Source of the DNA: Paenibacillus polymyxa M1
GTDB taxonomy: Bacteria > Bacillota > Bacilli > Paenibacillales > Paenibacillaceae
Length of the DNA: 64,000 nucleotides
Reading direction: 5' to 3'
Assembly: GCF_000237325.1 (NCBI RefSeq)
Contig: NC_017542.1
Location: forward strand, 2,700,501 to 2,764,500
Both the position numbers and the translations under genes were made by a program. The notes beneath the pieces are model-generated. The model was given only the letters and a program-made list of their open reading frames with translations. It ran no database searches and was not told where the DNA came from. Positions 8,882 through 17,498 of the stretch are shown here, in pieces. Each line of letters starts with the position of its first letter. The first letter of the stretch is position 1.

Positions 8882-9100
8882 TCTCGGCACAATATCTTGC
8901 TACAACCCGATGGGTCCCTTCACTTATAAAGGTCATTTCCTAAAAAATCCGTATACATTCTTTGGCGTTGGCGGCACTTATGCAGGCAAGATCAGTGCAC
9001 CGTTTGACGGGGTCGCTTTGTATGCCAATGCTGAGTATGCATCATATTCACAGTATTTTGCCAACTCTATGCATAATATCTCAGTGCGGGGGGCTTCAAT
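8882..9100 (+). pseudogene. GH43 arabinoxylan hydrolase/CBM remnant with internal deletion (XynD-like)
   Basis: The frame reads YNPMGPFTYKGHFLKNP then FFGVGG, wording typical of GH43 arabinoxylan arabinofuranohydrolases. It passes without a break into TYAGKISAPFDGVALYANAE and [17 protein letters not shown], typical of the C-terminal CBM6-like module of XynD. The junction after FFGVGG removes the rest of the catalytic domain and the linker. The 5' part with signal peptide and catalytic Asp is also missing. At about 9100 it joins the GH16 fragment. The remnant cannot be functional. In P. polymyxa, xynD and gluB are adjacent genes, which supports a nested deletion. Confidence 0.65.
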
Positions 9101-9415
9101 CTAGGAAAGGACACGAGAAAAGTACAGTTTAACTATTATACCAATGGAGTCGGTGGGCACGAGAAGATTATCAATCTTGGCTTTGATGCTTCAACGAGCT
9201 TCCATACCTATGCTTTCGATTGGCAGCCAGGATATATTAAATGGTACGTTGACGGGGTTCTGAAACATACAGCAACCACGAATATTCCGAGTACGCCAGG
9301 CAAAATTATGATGAATTTATGGAATGGTACCGGAGTAGATAGCTGGTTAGGGTCATATAATGGAGCAAATCCGGTGTACGCCGAATATGACTGGGTAAAA
9401 TATACGAGCAATTAG
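9101..9415 (+). pseudogene. GH16 lichenase (beta-1,3-1,4-glucanase) C-terminal remnant, GluB-like
   Basis: From [16 protein letters not shown] through [31 protein letters not shown] and [11 protein letters not shown] to TAG 9413-9415, this is the C-terminal 104 residues of a Bacillus-type lichenase, nearly canonical. The catalytic EIDIEF motif should stand immediately before LGKD and is gone, replaced by the CBM-like remnant. The enzyme would have hydrolysed mixed-linkage beta-glucan outside the cell; this fragment cannot. The breakpoint is within a few bases of the catalytic site, at about 9100. Confidence 0.85.
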
Positions 9416-9492
9416 TATGTAATTTGTAATAAAAAAATGGTTGGTATTCTCTCGTATGGAGAATCCTAATTGTTTGCCGTATATCGTTCAAG

Positions 9493-9517
9493 AAGTCGCC
9501 TAATTGGCGGCTTTTTT
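9493..9517 (+). terminator. Intrinsic terminator after glucanase remnant
   Basis: AAGTCGCC-TAATT-GGCGGCTTTTTT is a short GC-rich hairpin with a T run, about 80 nt after the GH16 stop. A second dyad (GGATTCTC-like, about 9443-9466) lies just upstream. The rest of 9416-9735 shows no gene. Confidence 0.8.
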
Positions 9518-9735
9518 GTGTTAACAACCTTTTGTCTTTCAAATTCTTCAGCTAACAGTTCAAAAGAACTATTTTTTAAGATATTACTATTATCAAACAT
9601 CGAAGTACCGATAAACATAATAGCGCAGAAAAAACAGGTATATATACCAACTCAAAGGAGAATTACATAAAGGAGGGATCGAGGATAAAATAGCGGAGGG
9701 TTTATTTTAAACACACTAATATAAGGGGAATATAA

Positions 9736-11111
9736 ATGTTGAAAAGAATACTATTAGTATCCATTGTTTTTTGCCTAGTAATAAGTACGTTTGGATTCAC
9801 TGAGAAAACATTGCCTAAAGCTGCAGCATCCACTGGATTTGCTCATCCTGGCCTATTAATGCTGATCGCTACTTAGCGGCGGGAATTTATGGATATGAGT
9901 TGGCTAATGCAGCAGAACTTATGAGAGATTATCCGGGGTTTAATGTGGAACAAATGCAGGACATGCTTCTTACCGTATTTTACAAACCATTGAACGAGAG
10001 ATTCCTTATTGGCAATGAATATGGCAATAGTCATAATGATTCATATATACAGAATTACTGGGCGAACTGGGATCTAAGCAATATGGCTGCCACCATTGCA
10101 ATCGGAATATTCTGTGACCGCCAGGATATTTATGATATCGGTGTTGAATATTTTAAAAATGGTGCAGGAAATGGGTCCATTTATAATGCGATTCCATTCC
10201 TTCATCCTGATGGTCTTGCCCAATGGCAAGAGTCCGGAAGGGACCAAGCGCATACTCAATTAGGTGTTGGTTTAATGGCAACAATTGCTGAAATGGCATG
10301 GAATCAGGGAGATGACCTTTATGGATGGGCGGACAATCGTTTCCTGCGTGCTGCTGAATATGTTGCCAAGTACAACAATGGCGAGGCTGTGCCATTTACA
10401 ACTTATGAATGGGGATCAGGTAGAAACGGCGCGATAAATAGTCAATCCGGAATATCGCCTGCCAGTCGTAATGAAATGCGGCCCATCTGGGCAATGATTT
10501 ATAACCACTATGTCAATCGAAAAGGTCTGTCTGCACCCAATATTGCTGCCCGAATGGCTCTGGAAGGTACCGAAGGTGGTCCGAATTTAAAATATCCATC
10601 AACGTTTGACCAACTTGGTTTCGGAACTCTTCTCTACACCCGGCCTGCTGGCAGCGGAGATAAAGCAAGCATTCCTGATGGAAATGTTTCTAATGGTATT
10701 TATCGTTTCAACGTGCGTTTGGACGGCAAGGTCATGGAAGCCGATAATACGATAGAAGGTGCAAATGTAATTAAATCAACCTATGCAGGTAAAGAAAATC
10801 AGCAATGGAGTGTTACGCATCTAGGTGGCGGTCAATACAGTATCAAGAATGTGCAGAGTGGACGTTCACTCGAGGTAACAAATGGCTCTCTGGATCATGG
10901 CGCTAAATTCCAACTGGCTGCTAGTACTGACCAAGATCAACAAAAATTTGCTTTTATCTCTACAGGAGATGGTTACTATCGCATCACTCCTGTAATTTCC
11001 AATAAGCCAGCTGATGTCACAGGCCTATCAACTGCAGAGGGAGTTCCTATCCAGCAATGGCGGTATACATCCAATTATAATCAACAATGGAAGCTTGAAT
11101 CTATTGAATAG
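9736..11111 (+). pseudogene. Alginate-lyase-like secreted enzyme with ricin-type CBM, frameshifted
   Basis: ATG 9736 opens a signal peptide (KRILLVSIVFCLVIS, then Ala-rich cleavage region) that continues to FAHPGLL and then stops early. Removing the shift near 9857-9859 (one base missing, TTAATGC where TTAAATGC would read through) joins it to LNADRYLAAGIYGYELANAAEL and a long intact frame to TAG at 11111. The body contains NEYGNSHNDSYIQNYWANWDL and SGRDQAHTQLGVGL, typical of PF05426-type alginate/polysaccharide lyases. The last 130 residues are a beta-trefoil ricin-like module with QxW repeats (NQQWSV, NQQWKL). The total would be about 458 residues, secreted. Only one indel separates it from a working gene, so a sequencing error is the alternative to decay. 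Confidence 0.75.
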
Positions 11112-11223
11112 CACTGATCAGTAATTTGCCTAAAAGCATCAATCTAACATCGTTTATTCAATCGGTTGAATCTCATTCAGCATTTCCTTAGTCAAGCCAC
11201 TATATTGGGAAAAGCTGTGCGGC

Positions 11224-11265
11224 AAAAACTGGTGTCGATATTCCGTCGGCGCCAGTTTTTTATTT
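11224..11265 (+). terminator. Intrinsic terminator
   Basis: AAAAACTGG..TCG and CGG..CCAGTTTTTTATTTT form a stem with a T-rich tail about 110 nt after the lyase stop. The remaining sequence up to 11530 (about 265 bases) is AT-rich with no gene seen. Confidence 0.75.
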
Positions 11266-11547
11266 TGGTACTTGAAAGATATATTACTCCAAGACAATAG
11301 TCCGTCTGGTCATAAGCGCCTCCTCTTTAACCAACCTCTTTATTGTAAACAACATAAGTTGTATAGTTGATTTTGAATGAAACTCGAGTATTATTTAATC
11401 GGCAATAGTGCTTCATTTTTGCCTAGACAACATGTATAAAAAATTGTTGAAAATAAGGAGAGCAGCCTATCGCGTCTTCTTGCCACTTTGTTGCTTGTTG
11501 AACTACCAATAGATATTCAAATTTTTAACTAAAAGGAGGATTTAAAA

Positions 11548-12612
11548 GTGTTTGAGACTGAATTGACGCGTACTCTAAAAATTCGATACCCGATTTTTCA
11601 AGCGCCGATGGCAGGTGGCGTTTCGACGTCTGAATTAGTAGCGGCTGTTTCAAACGCTGGTGGGCTAGGCAACCTAGGAGGCGGATACTTAACGCCGGAA
11701 CAACTCCGCAGCGAGATCCAAAAAATCAAGCAACAAACGGATCACCCATTCGGAGTAAACTTGTTTGTGCCTGAGCAATTTGAAGAGTCGGAAGAAGCTA
11801 TCTACCGGATGACAGATTATCTCAATAAATATCGTATCGAACTTGGCACTGCTCAAAATCCATTGATTTTGAAGTCTGCAGAATCATTTGAGGAACAGGT
11901 ACAGGTATTATTGGAGGAACGTGTGCCCATATTTAGTTTCACGTTTGGCATACCATCTCCAAACGTGATTCAAACCATGAAACAGCATGGAATATTCGTC
12001 ATTGGAACTGCAACAACCGTTGATGAAGCCAAGCAATTGGAAGCAGGGGGTGTAGATGCTATTGTGGCTCAGGGGAGCGAAGCAGGCGGGCATAGAGGGA
12101 CCTTTCTGAAAGACGCCTCCCATGATGCTTTGATAGGCACCATGGCTATTGTTCCGCAGGTCGTTGACCATGTGTCGATCCCGGTCATCGCAGCGGGGGG
12201 AATCATGGATGGGCGGGGACTTGCAGCAAGCCTTTTATTAGGAGCTTCTGCAGTACAGATGGGCACTGCGTTTTTAGCCTGTCCTGAGAGCGGTGCCCAC
12301 GAAAAGTACAAGCAGAAAATCCTCTCGACAAATGAAGACTCCACTCAAATTACACGTGCTTACTCCGGCAAAGCTGCAAGAGGCATTCAAACAAAATTTA
12401 TGATTGACATGCATCAGTACTCCGGTACAATCCCTGCTTACCCTATTCAAAACGCGATGACCCGGGACATTCGTCAGGCGGCTGCAAAAGCAAACAACCC
12501 CGAGTATATGTCACTTTGGGCTGGCCAGGGGCTTCGGTTAGCCAACGACCAACCTGCTGCTTCAATTGTAAAACAAACCATTGATGAAGCCAGTATTCTT
12601 GTCCAAAGTTAA
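11548..12612 (+). CDS. Nitronate monooxygenase (2-nitropropane dioxygenase family)
   Basis: 354 residues from GTG 11548 with AAAGGAGGA seven bases upstream. It is a TIM barrel with FMN: YPIFQAPMAGGVST at the N-terminus, HPFGVNLFVP, and AQGSEAGGHRG around residue 172, whose His is the catalytic base of class I nitronate monooxygenases; then IAAGGIMDGRGLAASLLLGA for phosphate binding. These enzymes oxidise toxic alkyl nitronates such as propionate-3-nitronate. FabK enoyl-ACP reductases share the fold, but the length and the GVNLFVP motif favour nitronate oxidation. It stands alone, with no clear operon partner. Confidence 0.85.
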   Translation: MFETELTRTLKIRYPIFQAPMAGGVSTSELVAAVSNAGGLGNLGGGYLTPEQLRSEIQKIKQQTDHPFGVNLFVPEQFEESEEAIYRMTDYLNKYRIELGTAQNPLILKSAESFEEQVQVLLEERVPIFSFTFGIPSPNVIQTMKQHGIFVIGTATTVDEAKQLEAGGVDAIVAQGSEAGGHRGTFLKDASHDALIGTMAIVPQVVDHVSIPVIAAGGIMDGRGLAASLLLGASAVQMGTAFLACPESGAHEKYKQKILSTNEDSTQITRAYSGKAARGIQTKFMIDMHQYSGTIPAYPIQNAMTRDIRQAAAKANNPEYMSLWAGQGLRLANDQPAASIVKQTIDEASILVQS

Positions 12613-12944
12613 AAGGCCATTATTCCGTTTTGATCTTATTTGAAGGGCGATTTCCCTGAGGTTTGGTGTCGAGATAATTTTAGATACCAGCATACTTGAG
12701 AAAATAAATGCGTGAAGACAAAGTCTATGGACTTCTGGAGAGAGAAGCAGTGGTCTTCTCTGGAGATGTACATCACACTTATAATTTACTCTCCCATGAG
12801 TACGAAATAGATGGTACCTAGTCACTTGGCTGGTTTTTTTTTTATTGAATAATAGAAAAAACATTCTAGATAATGAAAGGATAAACATGCCAGCAAACTA
12901 TTTGAGCTGTTTGGTGGAAATCATAACCTGATTTTGATACACTT
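12613..12944. other. Intergenic region without a gene
   Basis: It holds small inverted repeats (AAGTC-TATG-GACTT near 12720 and AGAGAAG-CAGTGGT-CTTCTCT near 12741-12761) and a run of T at about 12832-12843 that could end the upstream transcript. No open frame with a ribosome site is visible. Confidence 0.4.
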
Positions 12945-12945
12945 C

Positions 12946-12967
12946 TAATCGTAAATATTACTATTTA
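12946..12967. promoter_or_regulatory. Zur box upstream of AAA+ ATPase gene
   Basis: TAATCGTAAATATTACTATTT matches the Bacillus Zur consensus (AAATCGTAATNATTACGATTT) at nearly all positions and lies about 20 bp before the GTG start. Zur with zinc would repress; zinc limitation would induce. Confidence 0.8.
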
Positions 12968-12985
12968 AAGAGGCAGGTAAAGACC

Positions 12986-13789
12986 GTGAACAATAAAAGC
13001 AAAAGCAATGCTGCTGTGCGGCTCCCGCGTGCCAAAGGCATTGATATGGCGACCGTATATACACCAAAGGAGTGCGCCCGCAAGGTCAAACGAATCGTAC
13101 TAGCCGAGAAAAACCAGACAATTGTGGATGAGTTTATTACGATTTTGGGAATGAAAGAAAAGTTTGAGGAGCAGGATGTGCCCATGCCTAACAAGATCGT
13201 AATGTTTGGTCCACCAGGAACTGGAAAAACACTAACGGCTTTTTATTTGGCGCAGCGCTTGGATCTGCCGCTTATATTAGTGAGGCTTGACGCGATTATC
13301 CATAGTCATTTGGGGGAAACAGCGAGCAATGTGCGCAAGATCTTTGACTATGCAAATGGGACGCCTTGTGTTCTGTTTCTTGATGAATTTGATGCTCTGG
13401 GGCGTATGAGGGATTCAAATGATGAGGTGAAAGAGATGGCACGAGTGGTGAACACGCTGCTACAATGTCTAGACGAGTTCGGCGGAGAGAGTGTTTTTGT
13501 CGCAGCCACCAACCTTGAGGAAGAACTGGATACAGCGATATGGCGCCGTTTTGACACGAAAATGACGTATACATTGCCAACGCATGCGGATCGGATTCAA
13601 TACATTGAACTGCTGATCGGGGAGAGCCTTGCTGGACAGGCTGCAGATTTGCTTGCCGGATGCAGCTTTGCTGATATTGAGCAGATTATGTTAAAAGCAA
13701 AACGAAAAGCGATTATAGAGAACCGAGCACTTAATTTTGAAAACATAGAAAATGCACTGTCGGAGTATAATCCTCGTATGAAGGTATAG
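12986..13789 (+). CDS. Zur-controlled single-domain AAA+ ATPase
   Basis: 267 residues from GTG 12986. After a basic N-terminus and a helical segment (residues about 25-65) comes a classical AAA+ core: Walker A GPPGTGKT, Walker B VLFLDEFDAL, sensor 1 in VFVAATNL and an arginine finger in AIWRRFD, then a small C-terminal lid with FADIEQIMLKAKRKA. It resembles FtsH/SpoVK-type ATPase modules but has no protease or transmembrane part. Alone it is likely a remodelling factor acting on protein partners. The strong Zur box in front means it should be made under zinc starvation, beside genes that replace or deliver zinc proteins. The substrate is unknown; handling of zinc-dependent proteins is a hypothesis. 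Confidence 0.85.
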   Translation: MNNKSKSNAAVRLPRAKGIDMATVYTPKECARKVKRIVLAEKNQTIVDEFITILGMKEKFEEQDVPMPNKIVMFGPPGTGKTLTAFYLAQRLDLPLILVRLDAIIHSHLGETASNVRKIFDYANGTPCVLFLDEFDALGRMRDSNDEVKEMARVVNTLLQCLDEFGGESVFVAATNLEEELDTAIWRRFDTKMTYTLPTHADRIQYIELLIGESLAGQAADLLAGCSFADIEQIMLKAKRKAIIENRALNFENIENALSEYNPRMKV

Positions 13790-13806
13790 AAAGAGAAAAA
13801 TTCAAA

Positions 13807-13851
13807 AATACCCAGACGCCTATTAGCTGATTTGGGTACTCACTGGGTATT
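13807..13851. terminator. Inverted repeat after AAA+ gene
   Basis: AATACCCAG and CTGGGTATT form a perfect 9-bp stem around a 27-nt loop, shortly after the ATPase stop. There is only a weak T-tract, so terminator function is likely but not certain. Confidence 0.5.
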
Positions 13852-13948
13852 GTCATATGGCGCCAATTTTTGATTGGGTCTCATATGTATTTATGTATAT
13901 GCTATGTGAAACAAATGTGGGAAGTAGATTTATAAACGACATGTTGTA

Positions 13949-14004
13949 TTGACATGTGGACAAAACAGGATTATAGTTTTTGTTAATCGTAATTATTACT
14001 ATTA
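13949..14004 (+). promoter_or_regulatory. Promoter overlapped downstream by a second Zur box
   Basis: TTGACA (13949-13954) and TATAGT (13972-13977) are spaced 17 bp. The dyad TAATCGTAATTATTACTATTA (13984-14004) begins 6 bp after the -10, covering the start point, and matches the Zur consensus very well. It should repress the operon that includes rpsN, the COG0523 GTPase and folE2. Confidence 0.85.
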
Positions 14005-14117
14005 AAATAATTCATCCTACAATCATGCAGGGTGAATACAATGATGTAAAAAAGGTTCATGAGAAACGACACCCCATATCTTGATCTGTGAAACTTATTC
14101 TAGAAGGAGTGCATGAA

Positions 14118-14372
14118 GTGATTTTATCTGACCGCACGCTGCGAACGCTGATCAGGCAAAAAAGGATGACCGTATCTCCGCTGACAGAGGAACAGATTCA
14201 GCCTGCTTCCATTGATAGTGAAGAGACCTTGATTCCACCGTTATCCTTTATGCTCGCAACCACGATTGAAACAATTCGGCTGCCGGGTTATATTACGGCT
14301 TTTGTCGAAGGGCGGATTTCAATTGGACGTATGAGCTTATTTATGAAGCGTTCCGATCCGACATGCATTTAA
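14118..14372 (+). pseudogene. dCTP deaminase (Dcd-like) remnant, first position of Zur operon
   Basis: GTG 14118 follows AAGGAG by eight bases. The first 32 residues (ILSDRTLRTLIRQ, EEQIQPASID) are a standard Dcd N-terminus. The frame then jumps to PPLSFMLATTIETIRLP and ITAFVEGRISIGRM, so about 45 residues are missing, and it ends about 90 residues early, without the catalytic Glu region. Intact Dcd has about 180-190 residues. dCTP deaminase makes dUTP for thymidylate synthesis without a zinc ion, unlike zinc-dependent dCMP deaminase. Its place in a Zur operon would fit a zinc-sparing bypass. The present copy cannot be active. Confidence 0.75.
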
Positions 14373-14402
14373 TCTAATCACTAAAAGGAGCTAGAAAAAT
14401 CA

Positions 14403-14672
14403 ATGGCTAAAAAATCAAAAGTAGTACGTGAGAAGAAACGTCAGGAGACCGTAGCCAAATATGCAGAGCTGCGCCGTCAGCTGAAAGAAAGAGGGGACTA
14501 TGAAGCATTGCAGAAGTTACCACGTAATGCATCCCCTACTAGACTGAAAAACCGTTGTGAACTGACGGGGCGCTCGAGAGGATATTTGCGTAAGTTTAAA
14601 GTATCACGGATTGTTTTCCGTGAACTGGCTCATAAAGGACAAATTCCTGGTGTTACCAAGTCGAGTTGGTGA
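14403..14672 (+). CDS. rpsN: Zinc-independent 30S ribosomal protein S14
   Basis: 89 residues, complete S14: basic N-terminus [24 protein letters not shown] and KSSW at the end. It lacks the paired CxxC motifs of the zinc-ribbon S14 (only one Cys), so it is the C-minus form. In Bacillus, Zur-repressed C-minus S14 replaces the zinc form during starvation so that ribosomes can be built without zinc. The upstream Zur box and following zinc GTPase support that role. The stop codon overlaps the next ORF. Confidence 0.93.
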   Translation: MAKKSKVVREKKRQETVAKYAELRRQLKERGDYEALQKLPRNASPTRLKNRCELTGRSRGYLRKFKVSRIVFRELAHKGQIPGVTKSSW

Positions 14673-14854
14673 ACAGAACAGAAGTCCAAGATGAAGCAAT
14701 TGCTATTTTGACCGCATGTCTTGTTGCATTACCTACCGTGCATAAGGAAATGGGGAACATTCGCCGCACAGCTCACGAGCAGACAACTGCTAACCTCTGT
14801 GGGGGGATTTCTCATGGCCTGCTTCATAGAAGATGTATAAAAAATCTACATTGA
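14669..14854 (+). CDS. Possible small ORF overlapping rpsN end, unknown
   Basis: GTG 14669 overlaps the rpsN stop as GTGA, allowing translational coupling, and runs 61 codons ([20 protein letters not shown]...). The start region is helical; the second half (Cys- and His-containing, ending HRRCIKNLH) resembles nothing I know. It may be a real small Zur-operon gene or a remnant of a longer one. The interval 14855-14949 before the GTPase is non-coding. Confidence 0.35.
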   Translation: MNRTEVQDEAIAILTACLVALPTVHKEMGNIRRTAHEQTTANLCGGISHGLLHRRCIKNLH

Positions 14855-14949
14855 AGGGGTTTGAGCATGGAATAAACATGTGAAAAGTCTGATTGGGAGT
14901 TTGCAAGGAATGTACAGTTTAGAATTAGGACCTTAAGGGGGGGACTTAC

Positions 14950-15960
14950 ATGGAAACGGAACAAGATCCACGCATTCCGGTAACGATAATTACGGGATTT
15001 TTAGGAGCTGGTAAAACGACGCTGCTTAATCATATATTGAAGGCAGATCATGGTTATAAAATCGCTGTTATTGTGAATGAATTTGGAGAAGTGGGCATCG
15101 ATAATGAACTAATTGTGGAATCTGGCGAAGAAATTATTGAAATGAACAATGGCTGCATCTGCTGCACAGTACGAAGTGATCTGGTGGATATCATGAAAAG
15201 TTTGTTGCATCGCAAATTTGCAGAGACTCTTACACCTGTCGAATATGATCGGATTGTTGTTGAAACTACGGGTTTGGCTGATCCGGGACCGGTCATTCAG
15301 ACTTTTCTTGCGGAGCCACTGATTTCAAACTTTTTCAAAATTGATGCTGTTATAACCGTAGTAGACGCTAAACATGCTGAACATCATCTTGATAACGGAC
15401 ATGAGGCAAAGGAACAAGTCGCTTTTGCCGATTTCATATTATTAAACAAAATAGATCTTGTCGAAAAGGAAGATATTGCTCGTTTGGAATCCCGGTTGAA
15501 AAAGATGAACTCACATGCCCGATTGACGCATACACATCAATCCTTAATTGATTTGGATCAGATTTTTGGAGTTAATACATTTGATCTTGATCACAAACTC
15601 GAAGTCGATCCACATCTTCTGGAAGAACATCATCACCATCATCATGATGACGATATTTTCTCCATTATTCTCACTGAAACGAGACCTTTGGATCTAGATA
15701 AAGTGAATAAGTTTATAAACGATTGGTTGGTGGAGCATTCAGCTGATACGTATCGATACAAAGGAATTCTTAATGTACAGAAAACAAATAAAAGGGTCGT
15801 ATTTCAGGGAGTTCACATGATATTTGGGGTGGATACTGACAGGGAATGGAATGTGGATGAAGACAGAACAAGCCGCATCGTTGTAATTGGAAAAGATTTG
15901 GATGAGGACTGGTTCAGAGCACGATTTAGCGAATGTGCGGTTGCCGACGGAGGCGTCTGA
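14950..15960 (+). CDS. COG0523 (CobW/ZagA-like) zinc-responsive GTPase
   Basis: 336 residues, ATG 14950 after a G-rich ribosome site. The N-terminal G domain has Walker [11 protein letters not shown], the family metal motif GCICCTVR (CxCC, about residue 66), the [10 protein letters not shown] region and the guanine motif NKIDL. A His-rich tract ([11 protein letters not shown], about residue 230) precedes the CobW C-terminal domain (residues about 235-330). COG0523 proteins of the YciC/ZagA type deliver zinc to client enzymes under zinc limitation, using GTP. The ancestral client nearby may be folate synthesis: in B. subtilis ZagA supports FolE, and here folE2 follows after 16 bases. Zur control is supported by the operon promoter. 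Confidence 0.92.
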   Translation: METEQDPRIPVTIITGFLGAGKTTLLNHILKADHGYKIAVIVNEFGEVGIDNELIVESGEEIIEMNNGCICCTVRSDLVDIMKSLLHRKFAETLTPVEYDRIVVETTGLADPGPVIQTFLAEPLISNFFKIDAVITVVDAKHAEHHLDNGHEAKEQVAFADFILLNKIDLVEKEDIARLESRLKKMNSHARLTHTHQSLIDLDQIFGVNTFDLDHKLEVDPHLLEEHHHHHHDDDIFSIILTETRPLDLDKVNKFINDWLVEHSADTYRYKGILNVQKTNKRVVFQGVHMIFGVDTDREWNVDEDRTSRIVVIGKDLDEDWFRARFSECAVADGGV

Positions 15961-15976
15961 CAAGGAGCAGGATAAC

Positions 15977-16781
15977 GTGAGTAAGAGTGTGACACATTCA
16001 TTTGTACTGCCTGACAAGGCTGAAAGGCTTCGGCTATTCGGTTCAGTTGATCCAATTCAGGGAGACAAACCTGTTCTCAAAGAAGAGATGCAAGATTTGC
16101 AAAATAGCAAAAATGATTTTCTGTTTGAGTTACAGCAAGTAGGCATCGAAAATTTGAAGTATCCTATCGATGTTATTTCGGTAAAAAGTCCTGTAAAGGT
16201 GTCCAGCATTGGCAATTTTCGACTGACTACCTCACTGGAGCGGGAATTTAAAGGCATTAATATGAGCAGATTGGCAGAACAGCTTCAGTATAGTCGCAAT
16301 GAGGGACTGAGTGACCAAATTACAGATTTACTTAGACTGACGCAGCGAATTGCCGAACAGATGAATCAACAGAAATCACAACGTTATGTCCTTGTTCTAA
16401 AGAAATAAGTGAATATAGTGCACACAATCAGCGTGGTATGCTGCGAATTCAGGTACAGGGCAACCCTGGAGAATTATTGCCAAGTGATTGGAAGGAAAAT
16501 CTGTTGGATGCCGCTGAATCCAATGCAAGCAGTTGCCTTCATCCCGTATTAAAAGGCCTGACGAGAAACAGGTTACAGAACGTGCGTACGAGAATCCTCG
16601 ATTTGTTGAAGACGTAGTGCGGTTGGTGGCTGCTGATTTGTATGAAAAGCATTGGGTAAGTAAATTCAAGGTGGACTGCAATAATGAAGAGTCCATTCAT
16701 CAGCATGATGCGATTGCACGCATTGTGTATGATAAGTCCAGAGGGCATGAATGTGCTGATGATTACTTTACTTTAATCTAG
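15977..16781 (+). pseudogene. folE2: GTP cyclohydrolase IB (FolE2) with internal deletion and frameshift
   Basis: GTG 15977 with AAGGAG upstream begins a FolE2 frame: DLQNSKNDF, VGIENLKYPIDV and SLEREFKGINMSRLAEQL. After residue about 135 the sequence jumps, losing roughly 60 residues. The CPCSKEISEYSAHNQRG active-site region appears in another frame (16389 onward) and a further one-base loss at about 16549 shifts the end ([33 protein letters not shown]). FolE2 makes dihydroneopterin triphosphate for folate without needing zinc and is a standard Zur-regulated replacement for FolE. Here it is clearly inactive, so this strain must use another cyclohydrolase. Confidence 0.85.
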
Positions 16782-16809
16782 ATCATCAGAACATGATAAA
16801 CATCAGAGT

Positions 16810-16862
16810 GAACTGCACCCCAATTTTTAGACGCGATCTAACTTTGGAGGTGCAGTTTTTTG
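16810..16862 (+). terminator. Intrinsic terminator of the Zur operon
   Basis: AACTGCACC and GGTGCAGTT with a TTTTTT tail form a strong stem with a long loop, following the folE2 remnant. Confidence 0.8.
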
Positions 16863-16944
16863 TGTCAAGTTGCAATGAAGTATTCCTCTTCGCATTCAGG
16901 TCGTGAGTGGTCATGAAACTTCAACCATTACATATTTTCCCGAA

Positions 16945-16989
16945 TTGACTTTATGTCCGGATATCATTATTATCTTACAGTATAAGATA
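16945..16989 (+). promoter_or_regulatory. marR promoter with overlapping MarR-type operator
   Basis: TTGACT (16945-16950) and TATTAT (16968-16973) are spaced 17 bp. The perfect dyad TATCTTA-CAGTA-TAAGATA (16971-16989) overlaps the -10 and start point, the usual site of autorepression by MarR proteins. It precedes the marR gene by about 20 bp. Confidence 0.75.
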
Positions 16990-17011
16990 AATGCAGAAGG
17001 TGGTACTGCCA

Positions 17012-17419
17012 ATGGACTATAAAGCGTCAGCAACAGAACTATTCGAGTGTATCGTCAAATCGCGCAAACCGGTGTTAGAGGAACGAGCGCATTTCTCTCG
17101 TGGTGAAATGGGGATTCTCATCGCTTTGAGTCATCAGGATGGGGTTACTTCGGGCCATTTGAGCGAATACTTGTCCGTCAGTACGGGACGGATCGCAACG
17201 GCACTGAAAAGTTTGGAGAAGAAAGGGTTGGTTGTACGACGTACGGATGCTAATGACAAACGTAAGGTGATTGTATTCATTACGGATTCAGGCAAGCAAT
17301 TTATGATGGACAGGTATAACGAAGGAGTCGCATGGAGCGAGAAAATTCTTCGAAAGCTGGACGAACAGGATGCCAAAGAGTTTATCCGACTCATCAAGCT
17401 TATTGTCTCTAAAAGCTGA
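17012..17419 (+). CDS. MarR-family transcriptional regulator
   Basis: 135 residues from ATG 17012, chosen over in-frame ATG 16991 because AGAAGGTGG (16995-17003) precedes it by eight bases. The winged helix is clear: GHLSEYLSVSTGRIATALKSLEKKGL and the wing with RRTDANDKRK, then helices for dimerisation. No Cys sensor is seen. It lies 80 bp upstream of two ABC exporter genes in the same direction and has an operator over its promoter, so it probably represses itself and the exporter and is released by an exported drug or an electrophile. The ligand is unknown. Confidence 0.88.
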   Translation: MDYKASATELFECIVKSRKPVLEERAHFSRGEMGILIALSHQDGVTSGHLSEYLSVSTGRIATALKSLEKKGLVVRRTDANDKRKVIVFITDSGKQFMMDRYNEGVAWSEKILRKLDEQDAKEFIRLIKLIVSKS

Positions 17420-17498
17420 ATTCCTATGTAGAGGACGTATGCAGGATACGTTAATTGTACCAAACACCTAAGATTTTCAGATAAAGGAGAAGAACAGA

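Noticed and set aside
12700..12845. T-box or other riboswitch between nitronate monooxygenase and AAA+ genes
   Set aside because: A GGTACC and a T run are present, but the AGGGTGGNACCGCG T-box core and a matching terminator stem are not. The Zur box explains control of the next gene.
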